Notes: a model not told the origin generated them from the sequence alone. 47,521 bases of DNA from Methylophaga sp. (GCA_002706095.1 PAJP01000004.1:1-47521); one strand, 5' to 3'; positions 8,373-16,856 are shown, numbered from the stretch's first letter. A program made the numbers and translations.

Positions 8373-10637
8373 ATGACAAACGTAAAAAAACTCTGGTTGT
8401 TTCTCGCTTTCTTATTGTTTGTTTCTTTTGGTGTGCTGATATGGAGTGGTAATCAGATTTATCAACAAGCACCACCCATGCCCGAAAAGGTCGTCACTAA
8501 TGATGGCCAGCTAATCTACAGTCGTGATGATATTGAGAAAGGACGACAAGTCTGGCAGTCCTTTGGCGGAATGCAACTTGGTTCAATCTGGGGGCACGGT
8601 GGTTATGTCGCACCAGACTGGAGTGCCGACTGGATGCATCGAGAGTTGATGGCCTTACTCAATCTCTGGGCAAACCGAGATTATGGTGTGGAAAGTTTTG
8701 AGCTTGCCAATGCCGAACAGCAAGCCGCTTTGCAAGGCAGACTGAAGTCCCTAGTCAGAAAAAATACATACAATCCCGACACTGGCGTCATCACTTTAAG
8801 CTTGGACAGAGTCAAAGCGATAAGTCAGGTATCTGAACATTATCAACGCCTCTTTAGTGATGAACCTTCAACGGCTGAGCTGCGTGAAGCTTATGCCATG
8901 AAAAATAACACGGTCACCGATCCAGAAAATCGTCGTGTACTTTCCGCTTTTTTCTGGTGGACGGCATGGGCCACTATGACTAATCGCATTGATGGTGACA
9001 TTACCTATACCAATAACTGGCCTAATGAGCCGTTGATTGATAATAAACCACCGGCGAGTATGTTCCTCTGGTCTGCATTTAGTGTGACATTCTTACTGGC
9101 TGGAATTGGTTTAATGGGCTGGTATTACGCGGTGTCTCATGGCAAAGAAGAGGCGACCAGTAAACTGCCGGCAACCGATCCCATGCGCGATTTACGACCT
9201 ACACCTTCGATGATGGCGACAGCCAAATATTTCTGGGTGTTGCTCGCTTTATTCCTGGTACAAATTCTACTTGGTGCGGTGACTGCGCATTATCAGGTGG
9301 AAGGCCAGGTTATGTATGGCTTTGAGTTATCGGAAATTTTGCCTTACTCGATAACTCGCACCTGGCATACCCAGCTGGCTGTGTTATGGATAGCACTTGC
9401 CTGGCTCGCGACCGGCCTTTATATCGGTCCTGCCGTATCGGGTTATGAACCGCCTTATCAGCGATTCGGTGTGAATCTGCTGTGGGTTTGCTTACTGGTT
9501 ATTGTGGTCGGTGCCTTTACTGGACAATGGTTCGCGGTGAATCAGACATTAGGATTGGAGCATAACTTCTGGTTCGGTCATCAAGGTTGGGAATATGCCG
9601 ATATTGGCCGGTTCTGGCAGTGGTTCCTGTTTATCGGTTTATTACTCTGGTTGTGTTTGGTGGGGCGCTCGCTCTGGCCGACATTACGTCAACCCTCTGA
9701 AAGTCGTTCCATTATTGGTTTACTGTTCTTATCCACCGTTGCCATTGGCTTGTTCTTTGGGGCGGCACTGGTCTGGAATGAACACACCCATATTTCCATG
9801 GTGGAATACTGGCGCTGGTGGTTGGTTCACCTCTGGGTTGAAGGATTCTTTGAAGTCTTTGCCACAGCAGTTATTGCGTTCTTATTTACTCGTCTGGGCT
9901 TAATCCCGGTCAAAACAGCAACAGTTGCTGTGCTGTTTGCCACGATTATTTTCATGTCAGGAGGCGTAATTGGCACATTGCATCATCTCTACTTTGTCGG
10001 ATCACCTACACCGGTATTGGCGTTGGGTGCCAGCTTCTCAGCACTCGAAGTAGTGCCACTGGCCTACATCGGGTTTGAGGCGTATCACAATTACACATTG
10101 GGTCATGCGACTGAGTGGATGAAACGTTACCGCTGGCCGATTATGTTCTTTGTGGCCGTGGCGTTCTGGAATTTGGTCGGTGCCGGTTTATTTGGATTTT
10201 TAATTAATCCACCATTATCGCTGTACTACATGCAAGGTCTTAACCTGACGCCTCTGCATGGTCATACCGCCTTGTTTGGTGTTTACGGTATGTTGGGTAT
10301 TGGTTTGACCTTGTTCTGTATACGCGGTATCAAGCCTGATCTAGTCTGGCCGGAAGGTATTCTTAAAGCCAGCTTCTGGTGTTTCAATATTGGTCTGGCT
10401 CTGATGGCTTTACTCACGCTGTTACCGCTTGGCGTTATGCAATTGTTTGCCAGCCTGAATCATGGTTATTGGTACGCCCGATCAGCGGACTTTATGCAGC
10501 AACCGGTTGTTGATTTACTGGTCTGGATGCGTGTGCCCGGGGATACCATCTTTGCTGTCGGCGCTTTGTTATTAGCTTGGTTTATTCTCAGCTTATGGAT
10601 TAAACCAAAATATGAAGGTGGGCAACAACGCGGCTAA
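8373..10637 (+). CDS. norB: Quinol-dependent nitric oxide reductase (single-subunit qNOR)
   Basis: 754 residues with about 14 transmembrane helices. It is the usual length of qNOR, which fuses the cytochrome c subunit region (residues about 1-230, no haem c motif) to the haem-copper oxidase-like core. Metal ligands are in place: H486, E490 and E494 in VHLWVEGFFEVF, H537-H538 in GTLHHLYF, and H629 and H631 in LHGHT. It reduces 2 NO to N2O with electrons from quinol in the inner membrane. No norC lies nearby, as expected for qNOR. The ATG at 8373 is preceded by AAAGGAG. The genes downstream encode two small membrane proteins and a DUF488 protein. Its role here is probably NO detoxification, because no other denitrification gene is visible. 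Confidence 0.95.
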   Translation: MTNVKKLWLFLAFLLFVSFGVLIWSGNQIYQQAPPMPEKVVTNDGQLIYSRDDIEKGRQVWQSFGGMQLGSIWGHGGYVAPDWSADWMHRELMALLNLWANRDYGVESFELANAEQQAALQGRLKSLVRKNTYNPDTGVITLSLDRVKAISQVSEHYQRLFSDEPSTAELREAYAMKNNTVTDPENRRVLSAFFWWTAWATMTNRIDGDITYTNNWPNEPLIDNKPPASMFLWSAFSVTFLLAGIGLMGWYYAVSHGKEEATSKLPATDPMRDLRPTPSMMATAKYFWVLLALFLVQILLGAVTAHYQVEGQVMYGFELSEILPYSITRTWHTQLAVLWIALAWLATGLYIGPAVSGYEPPYQRFGVNLLWVCLLVIVVGAFTGQWFAVNQTLGLEHNFWFGHQGWEYADIGRFWQWFLFIGLLLWLCLVGRSLWPTLRQPSESRSIIGLLFLSTVAIGLFFGAALVWNEHTHISMVEYWRWWLVHLWVEGFFEVFATAVIAFLFTRLGLIPVKTATVAVLFATIIFMSGGVIGTLHHLYFVGSPTPVLALGASFSALEVVPLAYIGFEAYHNYTLGHATEWMKRYRWPIMFFVAVAFWNLVGAGLFGFLINPPLSLYYMQGLNLTPLHGHTALFGVYGMLGIGLTLFCIRGIKPDLVWPEGILKASFWCFNIGLALMALLTLLPLGVMQLFASLNHGYWYARSADFMQQPVVDLLVWMRVPGDTIFAVGALLLAWFILSLWIKPKYEGGQQRG

Positions 10638-10666
10638 AAGCCAATCCGATTGAAGGACTGACTCAG

Positions 10667-11065
10667 GTGATTGAGTTCTATGATGAGGTGAGGCAAGTAC
10701 ACTGGTTGATGGCCTTTGCCAGTGGCGGCTTGCTCTTCATTCATGGACTCATTCACCTGAGTCAGGCCGATAATCTGCTTTCAACGTCTGTTCGTTATCT
10801 TCGCTACGGCGTTGATACGGTGTTAATCACCGCGGCGTTAATGCTGACCAATATCGTGCAGCAATTTCCTTTTATCGATGTTTGGCTTACGGTGAAGTTT
10901 CTGCTGCTGATGGTTTATCTCTTTCTCTCACACATCATGCTCTACAACACAAGAAACCAGCGGCAATATGCCACAGTTTGGGGGCTGGCTTTGATGACGT
11001 GGTTGTTTATTTTCAGCGTAGCGAAAACGCATCAAAGCGGGGGCATATTCAGCTTGCTCTTTTGA
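10667..11065 (+). CDS. SirB-like small membrane protein
   Basis: 132 residues with four hydrophobic helices; GTG start at 10667, 29 bases after norB. The layout and the segments YLRYGVDTVLITAALMLTN and FIDVWLTVKFLLLMVYLFLS match the SirB family (PF04247) of unknown biochemical role. H12, H25 and H31 are membrane-side histidines that could coordinate haem or metal. Tight spacing behind norB suggests it is in the same operon and may help assembly or electron transfer; this is inference. Confidence 0.7.
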   Translation: MIEFYDEVRQVHWLMAFASGGLLFIHGLIHLSQADNLLSTSVRYLRYGVDTVLITAALMLTNIVQQFPFIDVWLTVKFLLLMVYLFLSHIMLYNTRNQRQYATVWGLALMTWLFIFSVAKTHQSGGIFSLLF

Positions 11066-11136
11066 CGTAAAAGATACATTTAAGCCTATAGCTGGTTCGT
11101 TGAAAGCCATTTTATAGATGCATTTAGAGGATAGTT

Positions 11137-11580
11137 ATGTACGGGACATTATTACTGCTTCACATACTCGCTGCCACCATATGGACGGGAGGGCATATCG
11201 TCTTATCGGTGGTGATCTTGCCAAAGGTATTAAAGCATCGTTCGCCTGAAGAGCTGCTTAGTTTCGAATCAGTTTATGAAAAGATAGGCATGCCCGCCCT
11301 GATTATTCAAATCTTAACGGGTTTGTATCTGGCTTATCATATGCTGCCAGACATCACACATTGGTTTAACCCCACAAATCCCGTCTCACATGGCATCATG
11401 GCAAAATTGTGTCTGCTGCTTTTAACACTCAGCTTTGCTGTTCACGCACGATTTCGTGTGATTCCTCACCTCTCTCCAGACACACTCAAAGTGATGGCCT
11501 GGCACATCATTCCCGTCACCCTTTTTTCCATCTTGTTCGTCGTTGTTGGCGTGTCATTCCGAACAAGTTGGCTTTATTAA
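11137..11580 (+). CDS. CopD-like integral membrane protein
   Basis: 147 residues, four helices. The first helix YGTLLLLHILAATIWTGGHI carries the H...W.GG pattern shared by CopD/PcoD copper-export domains and related cytochrome-b-like families. Later histidines (H81, H94, H111, H122) are spaced as possible metal or haem ligands. The ATG at 11137 follows a GAGGATAGTT ribosome binding site. It lies 71 bases after the SirB-like gene in the norB cluster. A role in copper or haem handling for the oxidase-like enzyme is plausible but unproven. Confidence 0.7.
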   Translation: MYGTLLLLHILAATIWTGGHIVLSVVILPKVLKHRSPEELLSFESVYEKIGMPALIIQILTGLYLAYHMLPDITHWFNPTNPVSHGIMAKLCLLLLTLSFAVHARFRVIPHLSPDTLKVMAWHIIPVTLFSILFVVVGVSFRTSWLY

Positions 11581-11606
11581 TCACACGGCAATAACAGGAG
11601 GCATAC

Positions 11607-11954
11607 ATGAACATTAAGCTACATCGTATTTATGAAAGTGATGCACCCACAGGTTACCGAGTACTGGTGGACCGATTATGGCCACGTGGAGTATCAAAAG
11701 AAGACGCCAATCTGGATGCCGACTGGAAAGAACTCACCCCCAGTGATGAACTACGTAAATGGTTTGATCACGACCCTGATAAATGGAACAGATTTCGTAA
11801 AAAATACCTCAGCGAACTGAGTGAACATAAACAAACAGCCAAAGACTACCTAGCCGAAGTCACACAAAAAAATGTCGTGCTCCTCTATGCAGCAAAAGAC
11901 AAACAACACAGCCATGCTCATATATTAAAAGAGTATCTCGAGAAGCTGGGTTAG
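11607..11954 (+). CDS. DUF488 family protein
   Basis: 115 residues, soluble. The family motif VLVDRLWPRGVSKEDANLDA is near the N-terminus, followed by WFDHDPDKWNRFRKKYLSEL and VVLLYAAKD, as in the YeaO-like subgroup. The function of DUF488 is unknown. The ATG at 11607 is preceded by CAGGAGG, only 26 bases after the CopD-like gene, so it closes the norB operon. Confidence 0.9.
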   Translation: MNIKLHRIYESDAPTGYRVLVDRLWPRGVSKEDANLDADWKELTPSDELRKWFDHDPDKWNRFRKKYLSELSEHKQTAKDYLAEVTQKNVVLLYAAKDKQHSHAHILKEYLEKLG

Positions 11955-12364
11955 CAAACGATTTTCACGTCAAACGCAAAACCCGTTGGTATAAGTGCCT
12001 TTCAAAAATAGGATTACCCATTTTTATTCTATGGTTTTGTATGCCACTGATAATAAATGAGTTATAGTCAGCTTTAATCAGGTAGTGAAAGAACGTCTAG
12101 TGATGACAACAAGGATTTGAGCCAGTACAGAAAGTGAAAGCTTGCCATGAAATATCCGAGTCTCAGAACACGAAAAGCTAGGCACTATTTTTCAACGTGA
12201 GCTTAAAAATTTGGCCTTATAATTCTGTAAATAAGAAATTACTTTTATTAATAAACAACAGATTAGAACTTTTGGTGAGGAATTATAAGGCCGCCTGCTT
12301 AATATTTATTATGCGGCCATTGGCCTCATAAAACACACTGTTATGAATATTTAGGAGATCACGA
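11955..12364. other. 410-bp non-coding stretch carrying the first 163-bp repeat
   Basis: No gene in 11955-12180, an A/T-rich sequence without an obvious terminator. The second half (12181-12343) is the repeat element described separately. Confidence 0.6.
12181..12343 (+). repeat. 163-bp repeat element X, copy 1, immediately upstream of island A
   Basis: It aligns without any gap to 30404-30566, both 163 bp, with 133 of 163 positions identical by my hand count. Inside are two inverted repeats. IR1 is GGCCTTATAATTC (12213-12225) with GAATTATAAGGCC (12280-12292), perfect over 13 bp. IR2 is TTATGCGGCC and GGCCTCATAA around a 3-base loop near 12309-12331. All four arms are versions of TTATRVGGCC. 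It ends in CACTGTTA, and the first gene of the island starts 21 bases later. No coding potential is seen. It could be an attI-like recombination site, a miniature element or a recognition region for an unseen protein. Confidence 0.85.
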
Positions 12365-12967
12365 GTGTTTGAAAATTTAGATATGTCTACAAAAGATATA
12401 ATAATGACAGCAGCTGTGATCTTGGGCCCAATTTTAGCGGTTCAGGCTCAAAAGTTCATTGAGCGGACGCAAGAAAAAAAGAACCGCCGAATGGCCTTAT
12501 TCAAAACGCTCATGTCTACCCGAGCTGAGCGCTTAAACAGAGATCATGTTCAGGCCCTTAATATGATCGATATAGAATTTTACGGCCGTTTACTGCCTTT
12601 TCTAAAAACGCGCTATCAAACAAGAAAAGAGCAGGCTGTAACTCATGCATGGAAAAGCTACAACAGTCATCTTAATCAAAAAGATGAATATGAGTCTTTA
12701 GAGCAATGGATCAAAAAAGGCGATGAGTTATTTACCAACATGCTTTATGCAATAACCCAGTCTCTAAACTATGACTACGATAAAGTTCAGCTTCAAAGAG
12801 ATTGTTATAGGCCAATAGCTCACGGAAACATAGAAAATACACAACTAGCCATACTTGATGGTTTAGACCAGCTTGTAAACAAAGGCCGGCCTCTGCCAAT
12901 GTATGTGGTTAATTTTCCACCCCAAGAACAAGCTGATAACAATGAGCAAGATATTCATAACAATTAA
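12365..12967 (+). CDS. DUF6680-like protein, membrane-anchored, in putative gene cassette
   Basis: 200 residues, GTG start at 12365 with TAGGAG 7 bases upstream. One N-terminal hydrophobic helix (DIIMTAAVILGPILAVQAQ) is followed by a charged helical part. The segment ALFKTLMSTRAERLNRDHVQ then ALNMIDIEFYG matches what I remember of DUF6680 (LMaTR...HV.ALN.I...FY). Function unknown. It sits between the 163-bp repeat and an attC-like hairpin into which its stop codon falls, as is usual for integron cassettes. Confidence 0.7.
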   Translation: MFENLDMSTKDIIMTAAVILGPILAVQAQKFIERTQEKKNRRMALFKTLMSTRAERLNRDHVQALNMIDIEFYGRLLPFLKTRYQTRKEQAVTHAWKSYNSHLNQKDEYESLEQWIKKGDELFTNMLYAITQSLNYDYDKVQLQRDCYRPIAHGNIENTQLAILDGLDQLVNKGRPLPMYVVNFPPQEQADNNEQDIHNN

Positions 12968-13031
12968 AGGCACAGGACGCCAAAACCGCCGCTTCGATTT
13001 GGTTTTGTCGCCCGTGCTTTAGGCGTTACAT
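12955..13031 (+). repeat. Putative attC-like site (integron cassette recombination site) 1
   Basis: A long imperfect hairpin: AAAGGCACAGG plus CGCCAAAACC (12966-12988) pairs with GGTTTTGTCG plus CCCGTGCTTT (13001-13020). There are two unpaired bases on one strand, as in attC extrahelical bases. The outer triplets are AAC (12959-12961) and GTT (13025-13027; GGCGTTACAT). It follows the stop of the DUF6680-like gene directly. The R' box is degenerate against GTTRRRY, so confidence is moderate. Confidence 0.6.
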
Positions 13032-13033
13032 GT

Positions 13034-13306
13034 TTACCGGAACAATTCGCTATGCGTTCCGATTCTTGCAAGTTTTAAAGAATCTGTATCAATTTTATAA
13101 ATTAAAACTAAGTCAGGTTTAATGTGGCAATCACGATAGTTTTTCCAATCATCTGATAATGGGTGATCTAGATATTTTTCAGATAAGGTTTTGCCAAGTT
13201 GTAGTTGTTTTATGACGTGACCCACTTCAACGATATCAGTTATGGATAGTTTGGCAATTTTCTTAAAGTCTTTTTTAAATTGTGTTGAGTATTCGAGCTC
13301 AAGCAT
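13034..13306 (-). CDS. yafQ: YafQ-family mRNA interferase toxin
   Basis: 90 residues from the ATG at 13306, sharing one base with the antitoxin stop (TGATG). The RelE/ParE-like fold is evident: LEYSTQFKKDFKKIAK, then DDWKNYRDCHIKPDLVLIYK and a C-terminal ARIGTHSELF. The last motif carries the histidine that is catalytic in E. coli YafQ. The family cuts translated mRNA on the ribosome. Its stop lies only 3 bases from attC-like site 1, and the gene runs opposite to the cassette before it. TA modules are common stabilising passengers of cassette arrays. Confidence 0.92.
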   Translation of the reverse strand: MLELEYSTQFKKDFKKIAKLSITDIVEVGHVIKQLQLGKTLSEKYLDHPLSDDWKNYRDCHIKPDLVLIYKIDTDSLKLARIGTHSELFR

Positions 13307-13578
13307 CAACGAAGCTTTCCAATATTCAAATTGCTAAATAATTCTTCAACATCTTTAGCAGAACTGGCATTGCCAGCTTCAAGCTCAGCAATAGCAGCGG
13401 CGGTTATGTCATTGGGTTGGCGCACTTTAAGTTCAAAAGGAATACCACCATAATTAACCACCGCTTTGGCAAATAGCTTTAGCGCCTGGGAGGTGCTTAA
13501 TCCCATATCTTCGCATACGTTAGTAAATGCCAATTTGGTATCGGCATCAATTCGGGTGCTTAGCGTTTCTGTCTTCAT
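13306..13578 (-). CDS. dinJ: DinJ/RelB-family antitoxin
   Basis: 90 residues. The N-terminal ribbon-helix-helix LSTRIDADTKLAFTNVCEDM followed by GLSTSQALKLFAKAVV is the DinJ signature. The C-terminal part (EAGNASSAKDVEELFSNLN) would wrap the toxin. It is the first gene of the pair and overlaps yafQ by one base. A perfect palindrome 22-40 bases before its start is the likely autoregulatory operator. Confidence 0.93.
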   Translation of the reverse strand: MKTETLSTRIDADTKLAFTNVCEDMGLSTSQALKLFAKAVVNYGGIPFELKVRQPNDITAAAIAELEAGNASSAKDVEELFSNLNIGKLR

Positions 13579-13600
13579 AGTGTCACCAAAAGTTATTCAT

Positions 13601-13619
13601 TGTCTTACAATGTAAGACA
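13601..13619 (-). promoter_or_regulatory. Palindromic autoregulatory operator of dinJ-yafQ
   Basis: TGTCTTACA-A-TGTAAGACA, a perfect 9-bp dyad with one central base, just upstream of the dinJ start (13578). Position and symmetry fit binding by the DinJ ribbon-helix-helix dimer and toxin complex. Confidence 0.75.
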
Positions 13620-13680
13620 TATTCTAGCAAGTGGCATGCAAAAATCAATAGTTTCAGAGTAATTGATTCATCAGACCGCT

Positions 13681-13702
13681 GGCCGCATAAAGCATACTGT
13701 TA
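13681..13702 (+). repeat. 22-bp copy of the 3' end of element X
   Basis: GGCCGCATAAAGCATACTGTTA differs from the end of copy 1 (12322-12343) at three positions and from copy 2 (30545-30566) at two. As in copy 1, a Shine-Dalgarno and start codon follow within about 24 bases. The rest of element X is not clearly present upstream. Confidence 0.65.
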
Positions 13703-13725
13703 TGTGATTAAAGGAGGTCTCAGTC

Positions 13726-13891
13726 ATGGACGTTCACAATTTTGGAATGCACGTTTTTCATCAACAAATGGAATTACAGCGAATAGAAAGAGGTGCTGTA
13801 TATCACTATAGAAATCCTGTAGTTAAAGCCTGCAAAGCTCTATGAATATGTCCAAAAGTTTGAACAAGAATTAGATGATGAGCTCTTCTAA
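13726..13891 (+). pseudogene. Frameshifted small gene (about 54 codons)
   Basis: An ATG at 13726 with an excellent Shine-Dalgarno (AAAGGAGG, 13710-13717) opens a 39-residue frame, MDVHNFGMHVFHQQMELQRI onward, that stops at 13845. Removing one base near 13828 joins it to a second frame, PAKLYEYVQKFEQELDDELF, that ends at the TAA at 13889-13891. The joined product of about 54 residues looks natural: a charged C-terminal helix and a smooth junction after NPVVK. I do not know the family. It is probably a decayed cassette gene. Confidence 0.55.
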
Positions 13892-14268
13892 CGTACCACA
13901 GAATCTAACTTCGTTACTTTTGTTGGGTTCTCAACACGGCACTGCTCAGGCCTGTGTATCATCGTTCTGTTTATATTTGATGTTTGCATCATTTTATTTG
14001 GGATCATAATGTTTGCAACATAGTCCAAAGTACAATTGCACTGAGGTATTGTTCTGGGGCTAAGTGATTGAATTCTTGGGTCACTAACACCTTTTACGCA
14101 ATCGTTATAATTTCTGACAATCGGCCCTGTAAACGCCTTACCCGCGCCTTCAGGTAACATTGCCAAGATTTCAGCTTCTGTATGAACCTTGCTATCGTAA
14201 GTTTCTTGTGCGAAAGCTGCAGATGATGTGGCAAGTAAAAATAATGATGTAAATAAAATGGTTTTCAT
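13888..14268 (-). CDS. Small secreted protein of unknown function
   Basis: 126 residues with a clear signal peptide (MKTILFTSLFLLATSSAAFA, cleavage after AFA). The mature part has a cysteine cluster (NDC, QCNC, EQC) and TIPQCNCTLDYVANIMIPNK, suggesting a disulphide-bonded periplasmic protein. The ATG at 14268 follows GAAGGATTCACA. The C-terminal end overlaps the end of the frameshifted gene by 4 bases. No family recognised. Confidence 0.7.
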   Translation of the reverse strand: MKTILFTSLFLLATSSAAFAQETYDSKVHTEAEILAMLPEGAGKAFTGPIVRNYNDCVKGVSDPRIQSLSPRTIPQCNCTLDYVANIMIPNKMMQTSNINRTMIHRPEQCRVENPTKVTKLDSVVR

Positions 14269-14466
14269 TGTGAATCCTTCAAAAGTTTTATGAAGTATGG
14301 TTTGGAGAACCCTTTTACAAAGAAAAGCTTATACTACTTTATTCTAAATAGAGTAGTAATCTTCTAAATTATCTTCTGCTATATACGAATCTGATAAATC
14401 AATAGTGTCAGCAACTGTCTTAAACTGAAAAACAAAGAACAAAACCGTTATGAAAAAAGTATCAAC

Positions 14467-15450
14467 ATGAAATTCTATTTATTGGTTGCTTTGTTCTTTA
14501 TTACCAGCGATCTGTTTGCTGATCAAACAGACACCATCATTAAGTTGAAAACCGAGACAGGAATACTGGAAGGCTCTCTTGTTATCCCCACTGGAAACAG
14601 TCCTGTGCCTGTAGCATTAATCATTGCAGGCTCGGGGCCGACGGACAGGGATGGCAACAATCCTGCGATGAAGAATAATTCTCTAAAAATGCTGGCAGAG
14701 GCGTTGTCTAAAAATGGTATTGCGACTCTGAGGTATGACAAACGAGGCATTGGTAAAAGCCAACAAGCGGTCGTAAAAGAGAGTGAATTGCGGTTTGAGC
14801 ATTACATTTCAGATGTAAAAGACTGGGTGGCGTTATTAAACCAAGATGAGCGCTTTAAGGGCGTCACAATCATAGGACATAGTGAAGGTTCATTGATTGG
14901 CATGGTGGCTGCTCAGGAAAGCTGTGTGAAAAACTTCATCTCTATTGCTGGCCCAGGTCTTTCGGCAGATAAGGTCATATTGGAACAAATAGAGTCACAA
15001 TCGCCGCAAGCTTTAACTCGTGTATTACCCATCATTGAGCGTCTCAGGCAAGGCAAAAAGGTCAATGACGTTAGTCCCCAACTCTATGCTTTGTTTAGGC
15101 CGAGTGTGCAACCTTACATGATATCTTGGTTTAAGTATGACCCCACCAAAGAAATAGCCAAACTTAAGATGCCAGTGCTGATTATCCAAGGGTTGAACGA
15201 CATTCAAGTGCGTGAATCACAAGCAAAAATACTTGCTAAAGCCAACCCACATGCACAGTTGAAGCTGGTGGATGGCATGAATCATATTTTCAAACAGACT
15301 GGGCCGCATCGGGCAGATAATCTTGCTAGCTATAATCAGCCCGATCGGCCAATTAATCCAGTCCTGACTCATGTCATCACTGACTTTTTTATGCAAAATG
15401 ATAAGCAGAAATCTAATTTAGCTCATATAAAAAGCTGTGTGACTCAATAA
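14467..15450 (+). CDS. Secreted alpha/beta hydrolase
   Basis: 327 residues. Signal peptide MKFYLLVALFFITSDLFA. The fold is typical: an oxyanion-side VALIIAGSGPTDRDGNNP, then TLRYDKRGIGKS, the nucleophile elbow IIGHSEGSLIG (Ser), VLIIQGLNDIQV (acid Asp) and VDGMNHIFK (His). The AGSGPTDRDGN start is common in periplasmic hydrolases with a dienelactone-like core. The reaction is probably ester or peptide hydrolysis; the substrate is unknown. It is monocistronic. A start codon at 14467 lacks a strong Shine-Dalgarno. Confidence 0.88.
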   Translation: MKFYLLVALFFITSDLFADQTDTIIKLKTETGILEGSLVIPTGNSPVPVALIIAGSGPTDRDGNNPAMKNNSLKMLAEALSKNGIATLRYDKRGIGKSQQAVVKESELRFEHYISDVKDWVALLNQDERFKGVTIIGHSEGSLIGMVAAQESCVKNFISIAGPGLSADKVILEQIESQSPQALTRVLPIIERLRQGKKVNDVSPQLYALFRPSVQPYMISWFKYDPTKEIAKLKMPVLIIQGLNDIQVRESQAKILAKANPHAQLKLVDGMNHIFKQTGPHRADNLASYNQPDRPINPVLTHVITDFFMQNDKQKSNLAHIKSCVTQ

Positions 15451-15610
15451 GGCTAGCTAGATAGCTACTGAGCGATAAAGCTGAAGTGTGATCTCCTATT
15501 TTCCCCATTAACTCACTCATCATTTTAACTTCCATCAATACCTCTCCGAGCATTTCACCTTACAGTTTGTCTTAACAGTGAGTTCACAAGACAACAGGTT
15601 GAATATCGGT

Positions 15611-16711
15611 ATGAATGATCCGACAAAAGCATCTGACAACGAAGAAACGCCTGTACCTGAACAGGATGAGATGAATCAGGTGGTGGATAATAAACCGCCT
15701 GCCACTGAGTCCTCCAAGTCTGCCAAACGCGTGCTACGTTTCTGGTTATTGTTTATTCTGTTATCCAGTTTGGTCGTATTGCTCACTACTCGTGATGACC
15801 TACGTCAAAATGTTATTGAGAGTAGTGAACAGGCTGTTGATTACATTGCCTTTGATATGCTGGGTTGGTCACCGCGTGAGCTATTTATCTGGCGTTTACG
15901 GATGGCAGGTTTATTAGAAAGTCCATTAGGCCAACGCTGGACACAGGCGGTTGACCTGGCCAGTAAGAAACCAATACAAGCAGGTGCTCAATATCGCACT
16001 ACTGAGACTTTTGAAGATGATGAAGTGGAAGCTCATATTTATCAGGTCTCATTAGAACGAGGTGAAAAGCTGGTATGGCAACTCACGCGACAGGATACGG
16101 CTGATAGTCGCTTATACGCCAGCCTTGAGCGACGCAAAAGAAATGATGAACACTGGACGACAATAAGTCATCTAGATGCGGAAGGCGACACCCAGACGCG
16201 AATCGCATCAGCAGCTGGCGATTATCGCGTTGTGTTACAGCCCGAGTTATTTGCTAAAGTCGATTATTCCTTAGCCATGGCGAGTGGTGGTTCATTACCT
16301 TTTCCCGTAGAAGGAGCGAAGCAGCGAGATATTGGTAGCGTCTTTGGTGATCCGCGTGATGGTGGTGCCAGAAAACATCATGGTGTCGATATTTTTGCTA
16401 AAAAGGGCACACCGATTACGGCTGTGATTGATGGGTATGTCCGTACTGGTAATTCTGGCTTGGGAGGCAAACACGTCTGGCTATCAGGGGGACTGTTTGG
16501 TTTAGGCAGTGCCCGATATTATTATGCTCATCTGGATGACTTTGCCGTTGAATCGGGTGATAAGGTCAAGAAAGGTGAGGTTATCGGCTATGTGGGCAAC
16601 ACGGGTAATGCCAGAACCACACCGCCTCATCTTCACTTTGGGATATACGCTGGTGGCCCTGTTGACCCAGCACCATTTTTGAAGCCTGAGCCAAAGTTAC
16701 CTGCAAGCTGA
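15611..16711 (+). CDS. M23-family (LytM-type) peptidoglycan endopeptidase, membrane-anchored
   Basis: About 366 residues from the ATG at 15611; a GTG at 15578 in the same frame adds 11 residues and neither has a strong ribosome binding site. An acidic cytoplasmic N-terminus of about 45 residues is followed by one transmembrane helix (FWLLFILLSSLVVLLTT) and a periplasmic region. The C-terminal LytM domain has its zinc ligands in KHHGVDIFAK (H and D) and the HLHFGIY motif, with the strand ITAVIDGYVRTGNSG between. The zinc site is intact, so it should cut peptidoglycan cross-links. It is convergent with the autotransporter gene. Confidence 0.9.
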   Translation: MNDPTKASDNEETPVPEQDEMNQVVDNKPPATESSKSAKRVLRFWLLFILLSSLVVLLTTRDDLRQNVIESSEQAVDYIAFDMLGWSPRELFIWRLRMAGLLESPLGQRWTQAVDLASKKPIQAGAQYRTTETFEDDEVEAHIYQVSLERGEKLVWQLTRQDTADSRLYASLERRKRNDEHWTTISHLDAEGDTQTRIASAAGDYRVVLQPELFAKVDYSLAMASGGSLPFPVEGAKQRDIGSVFGDPRDGGARKHHGVDIFAKKGTPITAVIDGYVRTGNSGLGGKHVWLSGGLFGLGSARYYYAHLDDFAVESGDKVKKGEVIGYVGNTGNARTTPPHLHFGIYAGGPVDPAPFLKPEPKLPAS

Positions 16712-16856
16712 GCATGGACTGCATGGTATGCTCTATTTTGAATTTGAGATCATTTTGGGCTGGTTCCTTTGATTTTAAAATATCATTGTCTTCTTCAGCC
16801 AAGTATATGGCTACCGAATCAAAAAATGATTTTAATGCATACCAATGCTCTTTAAC

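Noticed and set aside
12181-12343. Element X as a canonical attC site
   Set aside because: The end CACTGTTA has no complementary TAACAGTG at a suitable distance upstream, so the usual attC outer pairing is missing. I kept it as a separate repeat.
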